Origin: Pseudomonadota bacterium
GTDB lineage: Bacteria; Pseudomonadota; Alphaproteobacteria; Acetobacterales; Acetobacteraceae
Assembly (NCBI GenBank): GCA_023424475.1
Contig: JAFADX010000396.1
Coordinates: forward strand, 1-28,345
Reading direction: 5' to 3'
DNA: 28,345 bases
Position numbers and translations under genes: made by a program. Below, piece by piece: positions 8,037 to 15,515 of the stretch; within the stretch, counting starts at the first letter, position 1; each line of letters starts with the position of its first letter. The notes under the pieces are model-generated. The model made no database searches. It was not told where the DNA came from and saw only the letters and a program-made list of their open reading frames with translations.

Positions 8037-9626
8037 TCAGCCGGCGATGAAGACGTCGTCGAAGGACTTGCTCACGCCGAGCCCGGTCGTGATGACGTTG
8101 CGGACCTTCTTGTCGTAGATCGTGGGGAAGGCGAGCTCCATCAGCCAGATCTGCGGCACCTCCTCGACCAGGATCTTCTGCACCTCGCTGAAGGCGCGCT
8201 GGCGGTCGGCCGCCGCGGCAGCCGCGCGTGCCTGCTGGAACAGCGCGTCCACCTGCGGGTTCGCGTAGCCGCCGGTATTGGTGAAGGTCACCTTCTGGAT
8301 GTTGGTCGAGACATAGGTCCGCTCGACGCCGAGCGTCGGGTCGCCGAACTGGTAGACGAAATTGATCGTCGTCTCGTATTCCCAGTTGCCGACGCGCCCG
8401 GCCCAGGAGCCCGCATCCGTGCTCTCGAGCTCGAGGGCGACGCCGATCTGGCGCATCGCCTGGCGGAGGTATTCGGACAGGCGCGTCCAGATCTCGCCAT
8501 AGGGCAGCGGGATGTGCTTCAGCGTGAAGCGCACGCCCTGCGCGTTGCGCGGGTAGCCGGCGGAATCCAGCAGTTCGTTCGCCGCGCGCACGTTGAACGC
8601 GGCGATCTTCGCGTTCGCGTCGAAGAACCGCGTGGTCGAGGCGACCGGCCCGGTCGCCGGCTTGCCGACGCCGAACCACAGCCGGTTGACGATGAAGTTC
8701 CGGTCGATCGCCATCGACATCGCGCGGCGCACCCGCGCGTCGTCCAGCGGCTTCACCCGGTGGTTCAGCTCCATCCAGGACAAGGGCGAGAAATACTGCC
8801 AGCCGTCGGTGCTGACCTCGAGGTTCGGCCGCTGGCGCAGCTGCGGGATGTCGAAGGGCTCGATGTCGTTGGCCTGGCTCAGCAGCACCTGGCCCGATTC
8901 GAGCGCCAGGCGGCGGCTCTGGCTGTCGGGGATGATGCGGTAGATCACGGCGTCGAGGTAGGGCTGGCCGGGCTTCCAGTAGTCGTCGAAGCGGTCCATG
9001 CGGATGAAGTTGCCGCGCTTCCATTCGGTGAACCTGAAGGGGCCGGTGCCGATCGGGTGCTGGACCGCCGGCGCGGTGCGGTAGTCGCGGCCGTCGAACA
9101 GGTGCTTGGGCACGATCGCCGCCGCGGTCACGTCGAACATCAGCAGGAAGGGCTCGAAGGCCTGCTTCAGCACCATGCGGACCGTGTGCGGATCCTTCGC
9201 CTCGCAGGTCTCGATCAGCTGGAAGATGGCGCGCGCGCGGGGCGACAGCTCCATGTGGAACTTCATGATCGAGAAGACGACGTCCTCGGCGGTGAAGGGC
9301 CGGCCGTCATGCCACTTCACGTTCTCCTGCAGGCTGAAGACGTATTCCTTGCCGTCGGGGCTGATGGTCCAGGACTTCGCCAGTATGGGCAGGGGCTCGA
9401 GCGTCTTGGAGAAGGTCAGCAGCCCCTGGAAGATCTTCGGCGCCGCGATCAGCGTCGGGCCCTGCTGGTTCACGCCGATCTGGATGACGGGCGGTTCCGG
9501 CGTCAGCATCATCTGGAGCGTGCCGCCGCGGCGCGGCGCGACCCCCTGGGCCAGCGCCTCGGAGGCGCTCATCAGCACGGGGGCAGTGGCTGCGGCTGCC
9601 ATGAAGCCGCGGCGCGAAACGGCCAT
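8037..9626 (-). CDS. ABC importer extracellular solute-binding protein, family 5 (peptide/nickel type)
   Basis: A 529-residue SBP_bac_5 protein, first gene of the eight-gene operon. The N-terminus MAVSRRGFMAAAATAP carries a twin-arginine (SRRGF) export motif and an ALA-Q cleavage site near residue 26, so export by Tat is likely. Family features are AKSWTISPDGKEYVFSLQ, VKWHDGRPFTAEDVVFS, IGTGPFRFTEW and DDARVRRAMSMAIDR. The start has GGGAGA eight bases upstream. The ligand cannot be deduced; the co-transcribed M20 and M81 hydrolases suggest a small peptide or N-acyl/N-carbamoyl amino acid. The downstream permease starts after only 3 bp, leaving no room for an attenuating hairpin. Confidence 0.93.
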   Translation of the reverse strand: MAVSRRGFMAAAATAPVLMSASEALAQGVAPRRGGTLQMMLTPEPPVIQIGVNQQGPTLIAAPKIFQGLLTFSKTLEPLPILAKSWTISPDGKEYVFSLQENVKWHDGRPFTAEDVVFSIMKFHMELSPRARAIFQLIETCEAKDPHTVRMVLKQAFEPFLLMFDVTAAAIVPKHLFDGRDYRTAPAVQHPIGTGPFRFTEWKRGNFIRMDRFDDYWKPGQPYLDAVIYRIIPDSQSRRLALESGQVLLSQANDIEPFDIPQLRQRPNLEVSTDGWQYFSPLSWMELNHRVKPLDDARVRRAMSMAIDRNFIVNRLWFGVGKPATGPVASTTRFFDANAKIAAFNVRAANELLDSAGYPRNAQGVRFTLKHIPLPYGEIWTRLSEYLRQAMRQIGVALELESTDAGSWAGRVGNWEYETTINFVYQFGDPTLGVERTYVSTNIQKVTFTNTGGYANPQVDALFQQARAAAAAADRQRAFSEVQKILVEEVPQIWLMELAFPTIYDKKVRNVITTGLGVSKSFDDVFIAG

Positions 9627-9705
9627 CGTCGAAGTCTCCCTTGTTCGTCCCCGAAGGCTATCCCCCCGTCACAGCCCGGGACAAGGCCGCGCCGGGCGCC
9701 TCGCG

Positions 9706-9734
9706 TGGACAAGCGCGACGGGCCTGCCTAGCCT
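9706..9734 (+). promoter_or_regulatory. Candidate sigma70-type promoter giving a leaderless mRNA
   Basis: In the 117 bp between the divergent binding-protein and deacetylase genes, TGGACA (9706-9711) and TAGCCT (9729-9734) are separated by 17 bp. The second hexamer ends nine bases before the ATG at 9744, which would place the transcript start at or just before the start codon. No Shine-Dalgarno sequence precedes that ATG. On the other strand a weak TTGTCC/GATAGC pair with a 16-bp spacer could serve the importer operon. The promoters are inferred from sequence only. Confidence 0.35.
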
Positions 9735-9743
9735 CGCGGCACG

Positions 9744-10778
9744 ATGAAGACCTTCGCGCATCCCGATCAGGCAGGGCACACGCCCACCTTCTTCCTTCAG
9801 CGCGGCCAGGTCCGCCGGAACTTCGAGGTGCCGGCGCGGGCCGCGGCGCTCGAGGCGGCGCTGCACCGCATGGGCCTCGCGCCCTCCGCCCCGCCGCCGC
9901 TGCCGCCCCGCGCACTCGAGGCGGTGCACCGCGCCGACTATCTCGACTTCCTCGCCACCGCCGCCGAAGCCTGGGCGAAGCTGCCGGAACCGGGGCCCGA
10001 GGTCGTCGCGAATATCCATCCGGTTCCCGAAATGGTCGCCCAAGGCGGGCGCAGCGGCGCGAACATCATCGCCAGGGCCGGTTGGTACACCGCCGATACC
10101 GCCTGCCCGATCGGGCCGGGATCCTGGGCGGCGATCCAGGGGGCGGCAGCCTGCGCCCTCGCCGCCGCGGCCGAGGCCGCGAAGGGCGGCTCCGCCTATG
10201 CCCTGTGCCGGCCGCCGGGGCACCACGCCTATGCCGGGCGCGCGGGCGGACACTGCTATGTGAACAACGCGGCGCTCGCCGCGCAGGCGCTGCGGGATGC
10301 CGGCGCGGCGCGCGTCGCGGTGCTCGACATCGACAGCCACCACGGCAATGGCACGCAGGGGATCTTCTGGGAGCGCGGCGACGTGCTGACCATCTCGATC
10401 CACGGCGACCCGGACAACTACTATCCATGGTTCGTCGGCCGCACGGCGGAGCGCGGCGCGGGCCCCGGCGACGGGCGGAACATGAACCTGCCCCTGCCCT
10501 TCGGCACGCCGGACGAGGGCTGGCTCGACGCGCTGCGCTACGCGCTGGCGCCGATCCGAGACTTCAAGGCGGATGCGCTGGTCGTCGCGCTGGGCTTCGA
10601 TGCCTCGAAGGACGAACCGCTCGGCGCGCTCGCCGTCACCGGGGATGGCTTCGCCCGCGCCGCGCAGATGATCGGCGCGCTGAAGCTGCCCACAGCCATC
10701 ACGCAGGAAGGCGGCTACAACGTCGAGGTGATCGGCACGCTGCTCGAGCGCTTCCTCGGCGCCTGGGGTGCCGCATGA
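9744..10778 (+). CDS. Histone-deacetylase-family amidohydrolase (acetylpolyamine amidohydrolase-like)
   Basis: A 344-residue metal-dependent deacetylase of the HDAC/AcuC/AphA superfamily. The charge-relay histidines are H160-H161 (RPPGHHAY), the metal ligands D197 and H199 (DIDSHHGNGTQ) and D286 (LGFDASKDEP), and the transition-state tyrosine Y325 (QEGGYN). NNAALAAQALR is typical of the acetylpolyamine/class II-like bacterial group. The position after the first Asp pair is usually Tyr or Val (DVDYHHG); here it is Ser. Substrates in the family include acetylated polyamines, lysine side chains and other small N-acyl amines. The gene overlaps the following dipeptidase gene as ATGA, so the two products are made together. 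No Shine-Dalgarno sequence is seen. Confidence 0.9.
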   Translation: MKTFAHPDQAGHTPTFFLQRGQVRRNFEVPARAAALEAALHRMGLAPSAPPPLPPRALEAVHRADYLDFLATAAEAWAKLPEPGPEVVANIHPVPEMVAQGGRSGANIIARAGWYTADTACPIGPGSWAAIQGAAACALAAAAEAAKGGSAYALCRPPGHHAYAGRAGGHCYVNNAALAAQALRDAGAARVAVLDIDSHHGNGTQGIFWERGDVLTISIHGDPDNYYPWFVGRTAERGAGPGDGRNMNLPLPFGTPDEGWLDALRYALAPIRDFKADALVVALGFDASKDEPLGALAVTGDGFARAAQMIGALKLPTAITQEGGYNVEVIGTLLERFLGAWGAA

Positions 10779-11788
10779 ACGATGCCGCCGCGATCCACGC
10801 GAGGACGCTCACCCTCGACACGCATATCGACATCCGCTGGCCCGAGCCGCCCGATGCGGCGCGCGAGACGGACCGCCGCGTCGACTTCCCGAAGATGCTG
10901 CGCGGCGGACTGAAGGCCGCCGTCTTCATCGCCTACACTCCCCAGGGGAAACGCGACGAGGAAGGTCTCGCCGCGGCGGCGGCGCGCGCCGACGCCATGC
11001 TGCGCCATATCCGCGCGCGCGCGGACGGCAAGGCGCGGCGCTTCTGCGCCACCGCCTCGGAGCTCGAGGCCGCGCACCAGGCCGGGGCGCTCTGCGTGCT
11101 CTCGGCGGTGGAGAACGGCAATGCGCTGGCGCGGGACCTCTCGCGCCTCGCCTTGTGGCGGGAGCTCGGGGCGATCTACCTGACGCTGACCCATGACGGC
11201 CACAACGACCTCGCCGACGCGGCGCGCCCGCGGCCCGAGCTCGGCGACGCGCCGGCCGAGCATGGCGGCCTCTCGGCCCTGGGCCGCGATGCGATCGCGG
11301 AAATGAACCGCGTCGGCCTGCTGGTCGATGTCTCCCACGCCGCCAAGCCGAGCATGATGCAGGCGGCGGAACTCTCCCGCGCGCCGGTGGTGGCGACGCA
11401 TTCCTGCTGCCGCACGCTCTGCGACCACCCGCGCAACCTCGACGACGAGCAGCTCGACATGCTGCGCGCGACGGGCGGGCTGGTGCAGATCACGGCGCTC
11501 GACGCCTTCCTCCGTCCCGCGCCCTCCGGCGGGAAGTCGCCGGCGACGGTGAAGGACATGGCCGATCACGTGGACTACGCGGTGAGCCGCATCGGCATCG
11601 ACCATGTCGGGCTGTCCTCGGACTTCGACGGCGGGGGCGGCATCCCGGGCTGGAAGGACGCGTCGGAGACGATGAACCTGACCGCGGAGCTGCACCGCCG
11701 GGGCTATGGCGCGCGGGAGCTGGACCTCCTCTGGTCCGGCAATTTCCGCCGGCTGATGCGCCTCGCGCAGCGCGCCGCCGGGGCCTGA
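10775..11788 (+). CDS. Dipeptidase, membrane dipeptidase family (M19)
   Basis: A 337-residue amidohydrolase-fold zinc dipeptidase. Visible are the H17-x-D19 metal pair (LDTHIDIRW), the bridging Glu in SAVENGNAL, LTLTHDGHNDLADAA, GLLVDVSH and APVVATHS with the later metal histidines, and HVGLSSDFDGGGG with the catalytic-region Asp. The family hydrolyses L,L- and often L,D-dipeptides with broad specificity. No signal peptide is present, so it should be cytoplasmic despite the family name. It is translationally coupled to the HDAC-like deacetylase by an ATGA overlap, suggesting sequential removal of an N-acyl group and a peptide bond, which is inference. Confidence 0.92.
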   Translation: MNDAAAIHARTLTLDTHIDIRWPEPPDAARETDRRVDFPKMLRGGLKAAVFIAYTPQGKRDEEGLAAAAARADAMLRHIRARADGKARRFCATASELEAAHQAGALCVLSAVENGNALARDLSRLALWRELGAIYLTLTHDGHNDLADAARPRPELGDAPAEHGGLSALGRDAIAEMNRVGLLVDVSHAAKPSMMQAAELSRAPVVATHSCCRTLCDHPRNLDDEQLDMLRATGGLVQITALDAFLRPAPSGGKSPATVKDMADHVDYAVSRIGIDHVGLSSDFDGGGGIPGWKDASETMNLTAELHRRGYGARELDLLWSGNFRRLMRLAQRAAGA

Positions 11789-11831
11789 ACGAACCGGCCG
11801 GCCGCCGGGCATGATCCCATGAGTTGATTTT

Positions 11832-11862
11832 ATCTCGCGATAAACCCATCTTTGCGCGAGAT
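11832..11862. promoter_or_regulatory. Inverted repeat overlapping the yifB ribosome-binding region
   Basis: ATCTCGCG (11832-11839) and CGCGAGAT (11855-11862) form a perfect 8-bp inverted repeat with a 15-base spacer, ending one base before the ATG at 11864. The left arm also lies in a near-palindrome, TTATCTCGCGATAA. The local sequence is AT-rich for this genome and begins with TTGATT (11824-11829). It could be an operator, or an mRNA hairpin that hides the start region. I do not recognise the motif. Confidence 0.4.
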
Positions 11863-11863
11863 C

Positions 11864-13381
11864 ATGTCCATCGCCCGCATCGCCACCTTCGCCTTCGCCG
11901 GCATCGATCCCGTGCCCGTCGAGGTGCAGGTGCAGATCGCCCCCGGGCTGCCTGCCTTCCTTCTGGTCGGGCTTGCCGACAAGGCGGTGGCGGAGAGCCG
12001 GGAACGCGTGCGCGCCGCGCTGACGGGCCTCGGCCTCTCCCTCCCGCCCAAGCGCGTGCTGGTGAATCTCGCGCCCGCCGACATCCTGAAGGAAGGCTCG
12101 CATTTCGACCTGCCCATCGCCCTCGCCCTGCTCGCCGCGATGGAGATCGTGCCGAAGGAGGAGGCGGCGGGCTTCGCCGCGCTCGGCGAACTGGCGCTGG
12201 ATGGATCCATCAACCCGGTGGCGGGCGTGCTGCCCGCGGCACTCGGCGCGAGCGAGCGCGACCTCGGCCTGATCTGCCCCGCGGCGCAGGGCGCCGAAGC
12301 CGCCTGGGCCGGGCGGATCGAGGTGCTGGCCGCGCCCGACATCCACGCCCTGCTAAACCATTTCCGCGGCACGCAGGTGCTGAGCCCGCCCGCGCCCCCG
12401 GCCCCGGAGTCCGCGCCGCGCACCTTCCCCTGCCTGTCCGAGGTGAAGGGCCAGGAAAGCGCCAAGCGCGCCCTCGAGATCGCCGCGGCCGGCAGCCACA
12501 ACCTCCTGATGATCGGCCCGCCGGGCGCCGGGAAGTCGATGCTGGCCTCGCGCCTGCCGGGCCTGCTGCCGGACCTTTCCCCGGCCGAGGCGCTGGAGGT
12601 CTCCCTCGTCCACTCGGTCGCCGGGATGCTCGAGGGCGGGCGGCTCGTCATGCGGCCGCCCTTCCGCGATCCGCACCATTCGGCCTCCATGCCCGCGCTG
12701 ATCGGCGGCGGGCACCGCGCGCGGCCGGGTGAGATCAGCCTGGCGCATCGCGGCGTCCTCTTCCTCGACGAATGGCCCGAATTCCCGCGCCCCGCGCTCG
12801 AGGCCCTGCGCCAGCCGATGGAAACGGGCCGCACCGTGATCAGCCGCGCCAATGCGCATGTCACCTATCCCGCGCGCTTCCAATGCATCGCCGCGATGAA
12901 CCCGTGCCGCTGCGGCTATCTCGGCGAGGCCGGACGCGAATGCGGGCGCGCACCCCGCTGCGGGGAGGACTACCAGGGCCGCCTCTCCGGGCCGCTGCTC
13001 GACCGCATGGATCTGACCATCGAGGTCATGCCGATCCCTGCCGCCGAACTCACCCGCGCCCCGGCGGGCGAGACGAGCGTCGTCGCCGCCGCCCGCGTGC
13101 AGGCCGCGCGCGACGCGCAGCGCGCGCGCTGGGGCAAGGACGGGCCGCGCAACAACGCCGAGGCCGAGATCCGCCACCTGCATCCGCTGCTCGATCCCGA
13201 GGCCGAGGCGCTGCTCGAGGCAGCGGCGACGCGGCTGCGCCTGTCCTCCCGCGCCCATGTCCGCATGATGCGCGTCGCGCGCAGCATCGCCGACCTCGCC
13301 GGCAGCGAGCCCATCCGCCGTGCGCATGTCGCGGAGGCGCTCGCCTTCCGGCACCGCGTGCCCGGGCGCGCGGTCGCCTGA
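11864..13381 (+). CDS. yifB: YifB/ComM family Mg-chelatase-like AAA+ ATPase
   Basis: A 505-residue protein with the three-part ComM architecture: an N-terminal Lon-protease-like domain (about 1-170, FAGIDPVPVEVQV through GLADKAVAESRERVRAAL), an AAA+ Mg_chelatase domain with Walker A GPPGAGKS (218-225) and Walker B FLDEWPEF (usually FLDELPEF), and a C-terminal helical domain. The cysteine cluster MNPCRCGYLG to ECGRAPRCGEDY is typical of the family. ComM is a hexameric helicase that promotes branch migration during integration of transformed DNA; in non-competent bacteria its role is less clear. The ATG at 11864 is preferred to an in-frame TTG at 11852 because the family begins with a short MSIARI-type sequence. 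It is convergent with yraN. Confidence 0.95.
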   Translation: MSIARIATFAFAGIDPVPVEVQVQIAPGLPAFLLVGLADKAVAESRERVRAALTGLGLSLPPKRVLVNLAPADILKEGSHFDLPIALALLAAMEIVPKEEAAGFAALGELALDGSINPVAGVLPAALGASERDLGLICPAAQGAEAAWAGRIEVLAAPDIHALLNHFRGTQVLSPPAPPAPESAPRTFPCLSEVKGQESAKRALEIAAAGSHNLLMIGPPGAGKSMLASRLPGLLPDLSPAEALEVSLVHSVAGMLEGGRLVMRPPFRDPHHSASMPALIGGGHRARPGEISLAHRGVLFLDEWPEFPRPALEALRQPMETGRTVISRANAHVTYPARFQCIAAMNPCRCGYLGEAGRECGRAPRCGEDYQGRLSGPLLDRMDLTIEVMPIPAAELTRAPAGETSVVAAARVQAARDAQRARWGKDGPRNNAEAEIRHLHPLLDPEAEALLEAAATRLRLSSRAHVRMMRVARSIADLAGSEPIRRAHVAEALAFRHRVPGRAVA

Positions 13382-13422
13382 AGCCCTTGCCGGCCTGCCC
13401 GCACCGGGCCGATCGGAAATGC

Positions 13423-13815
13423 TCAGTCGCCCAGCCTGAAGGCATCGGCGATGCGGCGCGCCGTCCCGTCGGCGGCGACGATCACCACGTCGAAGCGCAT
13501 CCCGGCGGCGCCATGGCCGGGATTGGCCGCCGCCCAGCATTCCGCGGCGGCCAGCAGCCGCACCCGCTGCCGCGCGCCGAGGGCGAAGGCCGCCTCCGCC
13601 AGGGAGGGCCGCGCCTTCACCTCGACGAAGGCGAGCAGGCCATCCCGCTCGGCGATCAGGTCGAGTTCCCCCGCCGGCGTCCGCACGCGGCGGGCCAGGA
13701 CGTCCCAGCCGTCCCACAGCAGGGCAGCGGCGGCCGCGTCCTCCGCGCCGCGCCCGGCGGCCTCGGCCAGGCGCCCGCGCAGCAGGCGTCGCGTCGTGTC
13801 GCCGGAGCCGCTCAT
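13423..13815 (-). CDS. yraN: YraN family (UPF0102) endonuclease-like protein
   Basis: A 130-residue protein of the UPF0102 family, a small restriction-endonuclease-like fold. The PD-(D/E)xK-type core is visible as GELDLIAERDG followed by FVEVKAR (about residues 51-70), and the C-terminus MRFDVVIV is conserved. The biological role of YraN is not established. It is convergent with yifB (41 bp between stops) and divergent from the gamma-glutamyltransferase gene with only 17 bp between start codons. No Shine-Dalgarno sequence is seen before its ATG. Confidence 0.9.
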   Translation of the reverse strand: MSGSGDTTRRLLRGRLAEAAGRGAEDAAAAALLWDGWDVLARRVRTPAGELDLIAERDGLLAFVEVKARPSLAEAAFALGARQRVRLLAAAECWAAANPGHGAAGMRFDVVIVAADGTARRIADAFRLGD

Positions 13816-13820
13816 GCGGC

Positions 13821-13826
13821 TATCAT
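13821..13826 (+). promoter_or_regulatory. Candidate -10 element of a leaderless transcript for the gamma-glutamyltransferase gene
   Basis: TATCAT ends six bases before the ATG at 13833, the spacing expected of a -10 box whose transcript begins at the start codon. There is no Shine-Dalgarno sequence in the 17-bp gap to the divergent yraN gene. The -35 region would lie within yraN around 13797-13803 and is a poor match. Confidence 0.3.
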
Positions 13827-13832
13827 GCGGCG

Positions 13833-15515
13833 ATGATCCTGCGCCGCGCCATCCTCTTCCTGCTTCTCTTCATCGGCATCGCCACGGCGCAGACGCCGGC
13901 ACGGCGGCAGATGGTCGCGGCCGCGCATCCCCTGGCGGCCGAGGCCGGCCTTGCGGTGCTGCGCGACGGCGGCAATGCCGTCGATGCCGCCGTCGCCGTG
14001 CAGATGGTCCTGACGCTGGTGGAGCCGCAATCCTCCGGCATCGGCGGCGGCGCGCTCCTGCTGCACTTCGATGCCGGCTCCGGACACATCACCGCCTGGG
14101 ACGGGCGGGAGACCGCCCCGGCCGCCGCGACGCCCGACCTGTTCCTGCGCGACGGCCGCCCCCTGCCCTTCCGTCAGGCCATGGCCAGCGGCCGTTCCGT
14201 CGGCGTGCCCGGCACCGTCGCGATGCTGGAGGCGGCGCACCGCGAACACGGCCACCTGCCCTGGGCGCGGCTGATCCAGCCGGCCATCCGCCTCGCGACG
14301 GAAGGCTTCCCGATCAGCGCGCGCCTCGCGCGCGACATCGCCGGCGATGCGGACCTGCTCAAGCGCGATGCGGGCGCCGCGGCCTATTTCTTCGACGCCC
14401 AGGGCCGGCCCCTGCCGGCTGGGTTCCGGCTGCGCAACCCCGCGCTCGCGGACACCCTGACCGCCATCGCCGCGGAGGGCGCCGCCGCCCTCGCCCGCGG
14501 CCCGATCGCCGAGGACATCGTCGCCGCCGTCACGCACCATCCGGCGCTGCCGGGCGCCATGGCGGCCGGCGACCTCGCCTCCTACGCGCCGCAGCGGCGG
14601 GAGGCGGTCTGCGCCCCCTATCGCCGCTGGCGCGTCTGCGGCTTCCCGCCGCCCTCCTCGGGCGGCCTCGCGGTGGCGCAGATCCTCGGGCTGCTCGGGC
14701 ATTTCGACATGCCGCACCTCGACCCGCGCGGCGCCGACGCGGCGCACCTGATCGGCGAGGCCGGCCGCCTCGCCTTCGCCGACCGCAATGCCTATGTCGC
14801 CGACCCCGCCTTCGTCTCGGTGCCGGCGCTGGGCATGACCGATCCGGGCTACCTCACGAGCCGGGCCCAGCTGATCGACCGCGACCGCGCCATCGCCGCG
14901 CCGCGCGCCGGCAACCCGCCCTGGCGCGAGGCCTCCTACGCGCCGCAGCCCGAGGACCACGAATCCGGCACGAGCCACCTGTCCATCGTCGACGCGGAAG
15001 GCAACGCGGTCGCCATGACCACCACGGTCGAGGCCCTGTTCGGCGCCCGAATCATGGTCCGCGGCTTCATGCTCAACAACGAGCTGACGGATTTCTCCTT
15101 CGTCCCGGGCCAGGACGGCCGCCCGGTGGCGAACCGCGTGGAAAGCGGGAAGCGCCCGCGGTCGTCCATGTCGCCGACCATCGTCCTGGACGGCGAGGGC
15201 CGGCTGGCCGCCGTCGCCGGCTCGCCCGGCGGGGCGCGGATCATCGGCTATGTCGCGCAGGCGCTCGTCGCGCTGCTCGACTGGGGCATGGCGCCGCAGG
15301 ACGCCGCGGCGCTGCCGCATGTCGGCACGCTCGGCGGCAGCATCGACCTCGAGGCCGATACGCCGGCCGCCGCGCTCGCCCCTGCGCTGCGCAGGCGCGG
15401 GCACGAGGTCCGCGTGCAGGAGATGAATTCCGGCCTGCAGATCATCCGCGTGACGCCCGACGGCCTGCTCGGCGGCGCCGATCCGCGGCGCGAGGGCGTC
15501 GCGATCGGTGACTGA
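13833..15515 (+). CDS. ggt: Gamma-glutamyltransferase
   Basis: A 560-residue Ntn hydrolase that cleaves gamma-glutamyl bonds, as in glutathione, and transfers the glutamyl group to water or amino acids. A Sec signal peptide is present (residues 1-19, LRRAILFLLLFIGIATA), so it should be periplasmic. The autoprocessing nucleophile is T380 (ESGTSHLSIVD), which would split it into a large subunit of about 360 residues and a small one of about 180. R92 (WDGRETAP) fits the substrate carboxylate-binding Arg, and S444-S445 (RPRSSMSPTI) the oxyanion pair. NNELTDFS is conserved. It overlaps the next gene by eight bases. Confidence 0.95.
   Translation: MILRRAILFLLLFIGIATAQTPARRQMVAAAHPLAAEAGLAVLRDGGNAVDAAVAVQMVLTLVEPQSSGIGGGALLLHFDAGSGHITAWDGRETAPAAATPDLFLRDGRPLPFRQAMASGRSVGVPGTVAMLEAAHREHGHLPWARLIQPAIRLATEGFPISARLARDIAGDADLLKRDAGAAAYFFDAQGRPLPAGFRLRNPALADTLTAIAAEGAAALARGPIAEDIVAAVTHHPALPGAMAAGDLASYAPQRREAVCAPYRRWRVCGFPPPSSGGLAVAQILGLLGHFDMPHLDPRGADAAHLIGEAGRLAFADRNAYVADPAFVSVPALGMTDPGYLTSRAQLIDRDRAIAAPRAGNPPWREASYAPQPEDHESGTSHLSIVDAEGNAVAMTTTVEALFGARIMVRGFMLNNELTDFSFVPGQDGRPVANRVESGKRPRSSMSPTIVLDGEGRLAAVAGSPGGARIIGYVAQALVALLDWGMAPQDAAALPHVGTLGGSIDLEADTPAAALAPALRRRGHEVRVQEMNSGLQIIRVTPDGLLGGADPRREGVAIGD

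Noticed and set aside
7051..9024. Long N-terminal extension of the DppC-like permease frame
   Set aside because: The frame stays open through the DppB and binding-protein genes but in the wrong phase; the permease homology starts at 7050, where an ATGA overlap marks the true start.
6786..9731. 981-codon open frame on the plus strand opposite the importer genes
   Set aside because: It is antisense to permease and binding-protein genes with intact motifs; the translation is rich in Arg, Gln and Asp with no domain and is a GC-bias shadow.
9641..10774. Extension of the dipeptidase frame upstream across the deacetylase gene
   Set aside because: It is out of phase with the well-supported deacetylase; M19 homology begins at the ATG at 10775.
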